Part shown: positions 1 to 5,890 of the stretch, piece by piece
How positions within the stretch are numbered: position 1 is the first letter of the stretch
Layout of the letters: each line of letters opens with the position of its first letter
DNA from: an uncultured Myxococcales bacterium
GTDB taxonomy: Bacteria; Myxococcota_A; Polyangia; Polyangiales; Polyangiaceae
Assembly: GCA_937872925.1 (NCBI GenBank)
Contig: CALMUT010000293.1
Coordinates: 1 to 32,534 of the forward strand
Length of the DNA stretch: 32,534 nt
Direction: 5' to 3'
Translations under genes and position numbers: made by a program
The notes under the pieces: model-generated
Told to the model about the DNA's origin: nothing
Database searches by the model: none
The model's input: only the letters and a program-made list of their open reading frames with translations

Positions 1-2
1 TG

Positions 3-443
3 TTCGTGGGGGAGACGCGTCTTGTCTCCAAGCTCGTGCCCGGGGATGCGCACGTGAATCCCGGGAACAACCTCTTCGGCAACACCCTGGGCCAATGGTG
101 GTGGCACCGATCGCCCAATGGCTTCCTGCACGCGCAGAATACGGTAAAAAACCCGCACTACGCAGGCAACGTGATGCCGCAGAAGTTGCCGGAAGATAAC
201 TTTGTCTACTTCTACCACCCCGATCACGTCGGCAGCACGAGCTACGTCACTGACTACGACGGCGCCCTGTACGAGCACGTCCAGTACTTCCCGTTTGGGG
301 AGACGTGGGTTTCGGAGCAGAGCAACACGGAGCGGTTGCCGTATTTGTTTACCTCAAAGGAGCTCGATGAGGAGACGCAGCTCTACTACTTTGGGGCGAG
401 GTATTACGATCCGAGGACTAGTGTTTGGCAGTCGACGGATCCG
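3..443 (+). repeat. RHS core repeat, copy 1 (partial at left edge)
   Basis: Codon for codon this matches copy 2 at 2725-3165 without indels. The encoded residues differ at one position only (Gln in ETQLYYF against Ala in ETALYYF), while many third positions differ. The stretch 129-238 is identical at every base to 2851-2960. Confidence 0.9.
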
Positions 444-1130
444 GTGCTCAGCCGGTATCTCGACGGAACCCCCGCTGGGGGTGTCTATGTTCCGCCAAAC
501 TTGAACCTCTATAGCTATGGTCATCAGCGCCCGTTGGTTCTGATTGACCGAGCGGGCGGCTTTGTGGACGAGATTCTGGCAGCTGCCGCTCTCGCAAAAG
601 CCGAGGCCAGCGCGGCCACCGTGTCCGGTGCGACCGTTTCCGGCGTGGCCGTACCCGCTACGCTGGCGGCTGCGGCATGGGGCCTGGCCACGTATCAGGC
701 GTACAAGCTCTACCACGAGCTGCCGTCCGTGCAGGCAGCGAAGGCGCGAGAAGACGCGAAGCAACGCGCGGCAAAGTCCGTCGGAGGCACCAAGACAGAC
801 GCAGTGGCGCCACCGGCACCGGTCGCGGGGGGACAAGGTGGCGGCGCGAAGCCACCACCACCTGTGGCCCCACCCGCCGCGGGTGAGGAGGAGGGCAGTC
901 GGAAAGGGCCGAGCAAACGCGGCCGGAGTCGGTTCAAGACGGCGCGAGACGCGGAGCAGCAACTTGACGAGATCGGCGAAGCCCGTAAACGCCTTCCGTC
1001 AAGAAGCAAGGCAAAGGAGGGAGAACAAACGAAAGAAAGCATTCGGGACACGAAGAAAAGCGAAACGCGTGCCAGGAATGCACGCGACCGAATCCGAAAC
1101 TTGAAGGACGCCAAGGACGAGTATGACTAA
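3..1130 (+). CDS. RHS-repeat protein, C-terminal part (tip 1), 5' end outside window
   Basis: The frame is open to the left edge, so this is the 3' end of a larger RHS gene or orphan tip. It begins in the conserved RHS core (positions 3-443), recognisable from YFYHPDHVGSTSYVTD, the YFPFGE block and the LYYFGARYYDPRTSVWQSTDP block. A hinge at 546-560 reads DRAGG, where many RHS proteins have the self-cleavage motif DPxGL; the family is known to release its C-terminus there, and this variant may or may not cleave. The variable C-terminus has an Ala/Val-rich, possibly membrane-inserting stretch (about 620-720), a Pro/Gly-rich linker (about 800-890) and a very basic, charged, probably helical tail of about 75 residues. 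I do not recognise the toxin family. The last 8 nt (ATGACTAA) overlap the next start, the usual toxin-immunity arrangement. Confidence 0.85.
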   Translation, partial: FVGETRLVSKLVPGDAHVNPGNNLFGNTLGQWWWHRSPNGFLHAQNTVKNPHYAGNVMPQKLPEDNFVYFYHPDHVGSTSYVTDYDGALYEHVQYFPFGETWVSEQSNTERLPYLFTSKELDEETQLYYFGARYYDPRTSVWQSTDPVLSRYLDGTPAGGVYVPPNLNLYSYGHQRPLVLIDRAGGFVDEILAAAALAKAEASAATVSGATVSGVAVPATLAAAAWGLATYQAYKLYHELPSVQAAKAREDAKQRAAKSVGGTKTDAVAPPAPVAGGQGGGAKPPPPVAPPAAGEEEGSRKGPSKRGRSRFKTARDAEQQLDEIGEARKRLPSRSKAKEGEQTKESIRDTKKSETRARNARDRIRNLKDAKDEYD

Positions 1131-1692
1131 CGACTTGAAGGATCTTGAAGTCCGGGCCTCCGCCTTGCTCGATGAGGAGAGATGGCGCGCCGCCATTGAC
1201 CTGCTGATGGCCAACGTCCGAAAAATCCGAAAGGTCGCGAGTCTCCAATGGACACTTGGTTGGGCGCAATACAAGGCCGGCGAGTTGAGGGCAGCGGAGA
1301 GCAGCCTTCGGCGCGCTCACGAGCTGCAGCCGGAAAACCCAGTGTTCCTCTGGGGTCTGGCGGTGGTGCAGGACGAGCGAGAGGAATACGAATCGGCCGA
1401 GCAGAATCTGCTGAGTGCATTGCGGCTCAAGGACTCGAATCTGGCACGCATCACGCTCGGCGCGCTGTACTTGCGACAGGGCCGCACGGCGGAAGCGGAG
1501 GCAGTGTATCGTGACGGCGTGCAACTGCAGCCGGACCACCGCGAGCGATGGGACGCGCTTGCCGACTTCTTAGAAGACGTCGGACGTAGACGTGAGGCCG
1601 ACGTGCTGCGCACCAAGTCTTCGCTACTCCCGACACGTAAGGAGAGGCGTCGCAGCCTGCGAAGCTCCGCCGGAGACCTCCCCGATGACTAA
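1123..1692 (+). CDS. TPR protein, candidate immunity protein for tip 1
   Basis: This is a 189-residue, probably cytoplasmic all-helical protein with no signal peptide. Tetratricopeptide-like helix pairs run through residues 15-160: LQWTLGWAQYKAGELRAAESSL, PVFLWGLAVVQDEREEYESAEQ and ARITLGALYLRQGRTAEAEAVY each show the W/L-G-Y-A spacing of TPRs. The ATG lies inside the last codons of the RHS gene (8-nt overlap), so the two are probably translationally coupled. Being immediately downstream of a polymorphic toxin tip is the classic immunity position; that role is inferred from position, not homology. The gene stops at CCGATGACTAA, that is, exactly on the boundary octamer that recurs in this array. 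Confidence 0.8.
   Translation: MTNDLKDLEVRASALLDEERWRAAIDLLMANVRKIRKVASLQWTLGWAQYKAGELRAAESSLRRAHELQPENPVFLWGLAVVQDEREEYESAEQNLLSALRLKDSNLARITLGALYLRQGRTAEAEAVYRDGVQLQPDHRERWDALADFLEDVGRRREADVLRTKSSLLPTRKERRRSLRSSAGDLPDD
1682..1692 (+). repeat. Cassette-boundary octamer CCGATGAC, copy 1
   Basis: CCGATGAC overlaps the stop codon of the TPR gene. The 14 bases 1681-1694 (CCCGATGACTAACC) are identical to 4462-4475 at the end of cassette 2. No left arm like that of the longer copies is present here. Confidence 0.5.
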
Positions 1693-1775
1693 CCGTTCGG
1701 AACTAGCGTTGCACGGAGGCAGAGCTTCAGACGCGCGCCGAAACGCATTGAGAGTCGGGCGAGTCGGAGGTTAGA

Positions 1776-2186
1776 ATGAGTAAGAACTTCGACAAGGTCC
1801 GACATGCGTTGCACGGGTGGTTTTCCGCGAACGTGGAGCAGGGGATCGGCAATTGGTCGGATGGAAGTATTTTGGTAGGGGATAATGCCCTCGGGGAAAT
1901 GCTCTACGTCTTCGAACGAGACGGTCTGCGGCTGGCGCTCCATGAACGCGGACTATTGCATGCGCTTGACGGTGGTTGCTCGACCTGTCTCTACGAAGAA
2001 ATCCTCGAGACGAAGGAACTAGGACTACGTGAGCTGAATAGTGTTCGCGACATTGACGCCCTCGTAACCCTGGAGGTGAAGCGCGAAACGGGTTGGTTCT
2101 CGCTGAAACTGCCGTTGAAAGTGTATTCGACCCTTGTGCCGTTCCTAGCTCACGTGGCGAGATCCCATTCACAGGGGATCCGATGA
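1776..2186 (+). CDS. Hypothetical protein, possible orphan immunity protein
   Basis: This 136-residue protein has no signal peptide and no domain I recognise. The start is supported by GGAGG at 1766-1770, 5 nt before the ATG. The sequence alternates hydrophobic and charged residues as in a small alpha/beta fold, with CSTCLYEE in the middle and a hydrophobic stretch (KVYSTLVPFLAHVA) near the end. It lies 83 nt after the TPR gene and before the boundary element that closes cassette 1, so it may be a second immunity gene or one whose toxin tip has been lost. It also ends on the recurring octamer (CCGATGAC, 2180-2187), sharing that feature with the genes ending at 1692 and 4469. Confidence 0.65.
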   Translation: MSKNFDKVRHALHGWFSANVEQGIGNWSDGSILVGDNALGEMLYVFERDGLRLALHERGLLHALDGGCSTCLYEEILETKELGLRELNSVRDIDALVTLEVKRETGWFSLKLPLKVYSTLVPFLAHVARSHSQGIR

Positions 2187-2187
2187 C
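2180..2187 (+). repeat. Cassette-boundary octamer CCGATGAC, copy 2
   Basis: This copy contains the stop codon of the hypothetical gene ending at 2186. It lacks the left arm and lies about 50 nt before a fuller copy of the element. Confidence 0.4.
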
Positions 2188-2204
2188 GACCCTTCCGGCA
2201 AGTA

Positions 2205-2241
2205 CTCGCGAAAAAAAGCTATCCCGAAGCAACCGATGACT
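2205..2241 (+). repeat. Cassette-boundary element, full copy B
   Basis: An A-rich run is followed by AGCTATCC, a short spacer and CCGATGACT. The arms AGCTATC and GATGACT are imperfect inverted repeats. It aligns to 4436-4471 and 5737-5772 with a 1-nt length difference. Read on the minus strand it is a weak hairpin followed by seven T, so it could act as a minus-strand terminator. Confidence 0.55.
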
Positions 2242-3891
2242 CGCGCATTTGCAGAACCGAGCAGCAGCGACTCAAGGGACGGGACTTCACACGCGTTCGC
2301 TCGGATGTTCATCGAAGGCCCAACACGACGCGGCCTGCGGCACGCCGGTGTCGCTGGCACGCGTCCACCAGTACGCAACCCGCGCGTGCGCACATCGCGC
2401 CCCAAAGCATCGCGGTCGCAAATCACCACGCCCCCACGACGCCAAGGTCCCCTCCGGCCGCGCGCGCTCGCAGCCGCAGTGCGACCCTTCTCGTTGCACC
2501 ACGCATCCCGGGCGCGGATGCGAGCGCGTCCGGCCTTGGAGGGGACCGGCGAGGTGGCGCGCAGCGCCGCCGAGACGAGGGGAGGCAACCCAAACGGGCG
2601 CACCACCACGTACAAATACAACGACGCGGGGGAGCGCGTCGTCAAGCGGGGCGAGCAGGGCGAAACTGCGTACGTGAATCAGTTCTTCACGGTGCGCAAT
2701 CGCAGCGTGGGCACGAAGCATGTGTTCGTGGGGGAAACCAGGCTCGTGAGCAAGCTCGTGCCTGGGGACGCGCATGTGAATCCGGGGAACAACCTCTTCG
2801 GGAACACCTTGGGACAATGGTGGTGGCACCGATCGCCAAACGGCTTCTTACACGCGCAGAATACGGTAAAAAACCCGCACTACGCAGGCAACGTGATGCC
2901 GCAGAAGTTGCCGGAAGATAACTTTGTCTACTTCTACCACCCCGATCACGTCGGCAGCACAAGCTACGTCACGGACTACGACGGGGCGCTTTATGAGCAT
3001 GTGCAGTATTTCCCCTTTGGGGAAACGTGGGTTTCGGAACAGAGCAACACGGAGCGGCTTCCGTATTTGTTTACGTCGAAGGAGCTCGATGAGGAGACGG
3101 CGCTCTACTACTTTGGGGCGCGATACTACGATCCGAGGACTAGTGTTTGGCAGTCTACGGATCCGGCGTTGGGAGCATTCGTTGCCAGTAGCAGCGTTGG
3201 CGAGGGAGTATTCCGACCGGCGAACCTTGCGCTTCTAGGCTACGTGCGACAGAATCCGGTGCGTCTGAACGACCCGAGCGGGTTGGAGCCTGAGCAGCCG
3301 GGCAGTTCCTACTCCTATGACTCGTCTGTGTTGCCACAACTGCGAATCAGACCGCGCCCGGCTCGCACGCGACTGCTAGGGCGACATCAACCCGACAGGC
3401 TGGCAACGACCAAGCGGGAGATCGCGGCGGACCTGAAAAACAGAAACTTCAACCGCGCGATCACACGCGCCGCCGAGTATTGGAACGTCCAGCGCGCGAC
3501 ATGGACCTACGACCCACTCCTGACTGCCACCAACGAGACGGCCTACGCAGTGACCATACCTCATCCCACTCGCGACCCGACCATCTTGGTGGGAGATCGC
3601 GCGCTGAGCGATCCGGCAACGCTGTTGAGTACAATGGGCCATGAGCGGGTACACGTTCAACAGTTCCATAGTGACAATTGGGCGGCGAAAGGAAATCAAG
3701 TCAGTGCCGCCGTCAACGAGTTGGAAGCGTACGACGCTGAACTGCGTACCTCTGGTCGTCTAGGACTGTCACGATCCATGATCGCGGAGCTTCGAACTCA
3801 GCGAGCCGAGTGGTATGCCATCATCCGAAAGACCTCGTACAAGGTACGAGTGGACGGGGGCAACTATCGGCTTCTGCCCAAGGACAAGTAG
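2236..3891 (+). CDS. Orphan RHS tip 2 with HExxH metallopeptidase-like C-terminus
   Basis: The open frame has 551 codons, but RHS homology begins only near residue 121 (GRTTTYKYNDAGERVVKRG); the first 110 or so residues are the spacer repeat and may not be translated. The core at 2725-3165 matches tip 1. The self-cleavage motif is intact: PVRLNDPSGL fits PxxxxDPxGL (DPSGL at 3271-3285). The C-terminus has HERVH at residues 469-473, followed by a Glu-rich NELEAYDAEL with E495 as a possible third ligand, as in gluzincin metallopeptidases. By analogy it would be a zinc peptidase toxin; substrate unknown. It lacks the long N-terminal RHS barrel and any delivery domain, so it is a displaced tip, silent unless recombined or transcribed from outside. 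The next gene, a lipoprotein, is its likely immunity partner. The start is uncertain. Confidence 0.75.
   Translation: MTRAFAEPSSSDSRDGTSHAFARMFIEGPTRRGLRHAGVAGTRPPVRNPRVRTSRPKASRSQITTPPRRQGPLRPRALAAAVRPFSLHHASRARMRARPALEGTGEVARSAAETRGGNPNGRTTTYKYNDAGERVVKRGEQGETAYVNQFFTVRNRSVGTKHVFVGETRLVSKLVPGDAHVNPGNNLFGNTLGQWWWHRSPNGFLHAQNTVKNPHYAGNVMPQKLPEDNFVYFYHPDHVGSTSYVTDYDGALYEHVQYFPFGETWVSEQSNTERLPYLFTSKELDEETALYYFGARYYDPRTSVWQSTDPALGAFVASSSVGEGVFRPANLALLGYVRQNPVRLNDPSGLEPEQPGSSYSYDSSVLPQLRIRPRPARTRLLGRHQPDRLATTKREIAADLKNRNFNRAITRAAEYWNVQRATWTYDPLLTATNETAYAVTIPHPTRDPTILVGDRALSDPATLLSTMGHERVHVQQFHSDNWAAKGNQVSAAVNELEAYDAELRTSGRLGLSRSMIAELRTQRAEWYAIIRKTSYKVRVDGGNYRLLPKDK
2302..2591 (+). repeat. Spacer repeat before RHS tip 2 (about 290 nt, copy 1)
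   Basis: This segment is clearly homologous to 4530-4821. Shared blocks include CGGATGYTCATCGAARGCCC, CCCCAAAGCAT, GCGGTCGCAAATCA, CCCCTCCGGCCGCGCGC and GGCCTTGGAGGGGACCGGC. Both copies end in GGCAACCC, where RHS core sequence starts, but at different places in the core. Several frames are open because of the high GC, and none gives a recognisable protein. I do not know what it is: it could be an RHS-associated recombination segment, a remnant of a lost element or an untranslated leader. No transposase or terminal inverted repeats are visible. Confidence 0.75.
2725..3165 (+). repeat. RHS core repeat, copy 2
   Basis: This is the fullest core copy. It extends further left (from about 2597) than is visible for copy 1. 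It is identical to copy 1 at 2851-2960 and shares 2995-3162 with the truncated copy 3. Confidence 0.9.
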
Positions 3892-3893
3892 AG

Positions 3894-4469
3894 ATGTGGC
3901 ATCTGCTCCTGATTGCGTGCCTCCTCGTTGGATGCTGCCCTGGTCCCGCCTCACGAGGTCCCAGTGCACCTGAACGGAAGGTACACGCCGCTGCCGGCGT
4001 GAGCGGAGCGGGGTATCTGGGGCTGGTTGTGACTCAGGAATCTGATCTTGGTGGCGCAGCAGCGGTGCGGTTGGCGCTTCGGAACAACTCCGACCAATTG
4101 TTGTGGGTAAACCACAACTTGAATGTCGGTGGCAGAGGCTGGCCACGAACAAACGTCTGGCTCGACATCACCGACGACCAGGGCGTGAAGCATGAGCCAG
4201 ACTGCCGGATCAAATTCGGAGCGCCGCTCGCATCCGACTACATCGTCTTGACGACTCGAGCAGAGTTTTCAGCAGTCAAACGCTTGCTGTGTTTTCAGCT
4301 CCAACCGGGGAGGTACACCATTGTGGCTCACTACAGGGATTCGCGGCGCCGCCCCGAGCGCCCGCCAAAAGGAACACAGTGGTTTTCGGGGACGATAGTG
4401 TCTCAGCCCGCGACAGTGGTGGTGGGGCACCCGTACTCCGCAAAAGGTCATCCGCAAAGCACCCGATGA
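3894..4469 (+). CDS. Small lipoprotein, candidate immunity protein for tip 2
   Basis: This 191-residue protein starts at the ATG 2 nt after the toxin stop, with AAGGA at 3880-3884 as a plausible ribosome site. The N-terminus is a lipoprotein signal: hydrophobic residues 3-13, then LVGC with the lipid-carrying Cys at 14. The mature part looks like a beta-sandwich, with alternating hydrophobic strands (AVRLALRNNSDQLLWVNHNL, NVWLDITDDQG, GRYTIVAHYRD), similar in style to small periplasmic Ig-like domains; I cannot name a family. If it is the immunity protein, the cognate metallopeptidase acts in the periplasm or at the outer membrane. It ends on the boundary element (TGA inside CCGATGAC). Confidence 0.75.
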   Translation: MWHLLLIACLLVGCCPGPASRGPSAPERKVHAAAGVSGAGYLGLVVTQESDLGGAAAVRLALRNNSDQLLWVNHNLNVGGRGWPRTNVWLDITDDQGVKHEPDCRIKFGAPLASDYIVLTTRAEFSAVKRLLCFQLQPGRYTIVAHYRDSRRRPERPPKGTQWFSGTIVSQPATVVVGHPYSAKGHPQSTR

Positions 4470-4471
4470 CT
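4429..4471 (+). repeat. Cassette-boundary element, full copy C
   Basis: ACCCGTACTCCGCAAAAGG is followed by TCATCC, a short spacer and CACCCGATGACT. The arms GGTCATC and GATGACT are inverted repeats with one G-T mismatch. It aligns without gaps to 5730-5772 at about 36 of 43 positions by eye. It contains the end of the lipoprotein gene. Confidence 0.6.
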
Positions 4472-4529
4472 AACCAACCTGCATAGGCCACGGATGATCA
4501 TCGGCAGCTCAACTCAGCACTGGCTGCTG

Positions 4530-4821
4530 CGGATGCTCATCGAAAGCCCAACACGACGCAGCCAACGGCACGGCGGCGTCGCGGGCGCGCGGCTCCCGGA
4601 GAGCAACCCAAGCGCGCGCACCGCACACCCCAAAGCATTGCGGTCGCAAATCATCTCGACCCAACGACGCCCCCGTCCCCTCCGGCCGCGCGCAGCGGCG
4701 CCTGCCGCGCGGCCCGTGGAGTTCACCAAATTGATCTCGCGCGCGCAGGCGCCGCGAGTACGGCCTTGGAGGGGACCGGCAAGGCGGCGCGTGGCGCCGC
4801 CGAGACGAGGGGCGGCAACCC
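4530..4821 (+). repeat. Spacer repeat before RHS tip 3 (about 290 nt, copy 2)
   Basis: This is the second copy of the segment at 2302-2591, with scattered substitutions and several indels that shift the frame relative to the first copy. It ends in GGCAACCC and then enters the RHS core directly at the EHVQYFPFGE block, so about 400 nt of core present in tip 2 are missing here. With its flanks it accounts for the region 4470-4823, in which I see no gene. Confidence 0.75.
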
Positions 4822-4823
4822 CA

Positions 4824-4991
4824 GAGCACGTGCAGTATTTCCCATTTGGGGAGACTTGGGTTTCGGAGCAATCGAATGCGGAGCGGTTGCCGTATTTGTT
4901 TACATCGAAGGAGCTCGATGAGGAGACGGCGCTCTACTACTTTGGAGCGCGGTATTACGATCCGAGGACGTCTGTTTGGCAGTCTACGGAT
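4824..4991 (+). repeat. RHS core repeat, copy 3 (truncated)
   Basis: This is 168 nt of core matching 2995-3162 of copy 2. The residues differ at Thr to Ala (SNAERLP), and the closing Pro of STDP is replaced by Ser. Confidence 0.85.
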
Positions 4992-5009
4992 TCGCGCCGG
5001 CCGTTCTAA
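4824..5009 (+). pseudogene. Truncated RHS core, tip 3 remnant
   Basis: Only the last 56 codons of the core remain (EHVQYFPFGETWVSEQ to VWQSTD), aligned without indels to 2995-3162. Immediately afterwards the frame runs into TAA at 5007-5009 (STDSRRPF then stop), so the core is disconnected from the coding sequence that follows in another frame. The DPxGL hinge is missing. This is a displaced and decayed RHS tip rather than a functional gene. Confidence 0.75.
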
Positions 5010-5500
5010 TGCGAACTAGCGAGCATCACATTACACGGCGGAACTGGAGCAAACTCAACAGGGTCATGAAACAGTTCAACGATCCCACCACGGGACAGAC
5101 GTGGCTTGACATGGTTTCGGCGAATCCAGCACTCGCCCGCCAGGTCGGCGAAGTTCTTTTCCGAGGGACGTCCGTTCCCAAACAGGTCCGCGAGGAGTAT
5201 TTTCGCCGGCTTGAGACCTATCGACAGAATCAGTCTGTTGAAACGCAACTCAACCAATATCAGCTGGAATATAGCAGGTGGAAAATAAACCAAACGACGA
5301 TTGGCCCCAGGGAACCCTGGTGCAAGGCGGCCTCAAGGACGCGTTGCTCCGTGTTCGTGCGCTGCTTGTGTGCGAACTCGGTGTGCCTCAGGTGGAAATT
5401 GACCGGCAGCACGTGCCCCCTGAATTGCAGGTGCTGGTGCCGCTCGTCACCCAGTTCGGTATCGGTGACGACGGGAGTCGCGAGCGCGCGATCGAATTGA
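5009..5500 (+). pseudogene. Probable decayed RHS C-terminal (toxin) segment of tip 3
   Basis: The ATG at 5009 overlaps the stop of the RHS remnant (TAATG). The first 90 or so residues are protein-like and helical (WSKLNRVMKQFNDPTTGQTWL, ARQVGEVLFRGTSVPKQVREEY). From about 5280 the frame becomes Cys/Arg-rich and overlaps the better-looking frame starting at 5278, so the natural end has probably been lost to a frameshift. No toxin family is recognised. Being fused in the wrong frame to the RHS core, it would not be delivered as an RHS tip. Confidence 0.45.
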
Positions 5501-5730
5501 TGCCCAAGGAATTTATCGCGCAGGTCGCGCAGCTTGTCAGACAGCATGAAGATGCCGTGAGCTTGTGGGTGGAGGAAGGCGAATTCAGTGAGGAAAAGAG
5601 CGCGTTCGTCGCGCTAATGCAGGGATTCCTCTACAGGGATCGGGAACCATACGGTGGCGCACCAAACCCGACGACGGTCAAGCTGATTCAGTTGGAGCTA
5701 GAACGGCTGCTCGATGTACCGCCGAGTTGA
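5278..5730 (+). CDS. Hypothetical protein, candidate immunity protein of tip 3
   Basis: This 150-residue acidic protein starts at GTG 5278, just after an in-frame TAG at 5272. Its composition is that of a soluble, mainly helical cytoplasmic protein: LKDALLRVRALLVCELGV, RERAIELMPKEFIAQVAQLVRQHEDAVSLWVEE and TVKLIQLELERLL. No signal peptide or known domain is seen. It lies directly after the degraded toxin segment and ends where the boundary element begins, the same position as the lipoprotein in cassette 2. It is apparently intact although its toxin is broken, as expected of an immunity gene kept against toxins of neighbouring cells; this is inference. Confidence 0.65.
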   Translation: MENKPNDDWPQGTLVQGGLKDALLRVRALLVCELGVPQVEIDRQHVPPELQVLVPLVTQFGIGDDGSRERAIELMPKEFIAQVAQLVRQHEDAVSLWVEEGEFSEEKSAFVALMQGFLYRDREPYGGAPNPTTVKLIQLELERLLDVPPS

Positions 5731-5772
5731 CCCGTACCCCGCAAAAAGTCATCCCAGAGCCACCCGATGACT
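5730..5772 (+). repeat. Cassette-boundary element, full copy D
   Basis: ACCCGTACCCCGCAAAAAG is followed by TCATCC, a short spacer and CACCCGATGACT. The arms AGTCATC (5747-5753) and GATGACT (5766-5772) are perfect 7-nt inverted repeats. It closes the RHS array; PPK2 follows. On the minus strand it reads as a hairpin followed by TTTTT. Confidence 0.6.
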
Positions 5773-5890
5773 GGTACCTCCGAACGAACGCGCGCCTACT
5801 TCGGACACGATCTTGGAAGCTTTCTGCCCAGAGATGCGACCGGAGAACGGGTTTCAACATCTGGCGTTGAACGCGGCTAAGCTCTTGGTT

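Noticed and set aside
2169..2645. Minus-strand frames in the spacer repeats that share a short similar peptide (around ASCWAFDEHP)
   Set aside because: The similarity is explained by nucleotide homology of the two spacers. The + strand frames are equally similar there, and no frame stays open consistently in both copies.
2302..4821. Spacer repeats as an insertion sequence or MITE
   Set aside because: No terminal inverted repeats, target duplications or transposase remnant seen.
2205..5772. Boundary elements as integron attC sites
   Set aside because: No recognisable R/L box consensus (GTTRRRY/RYYYAAC) and no integron integrase in the window.
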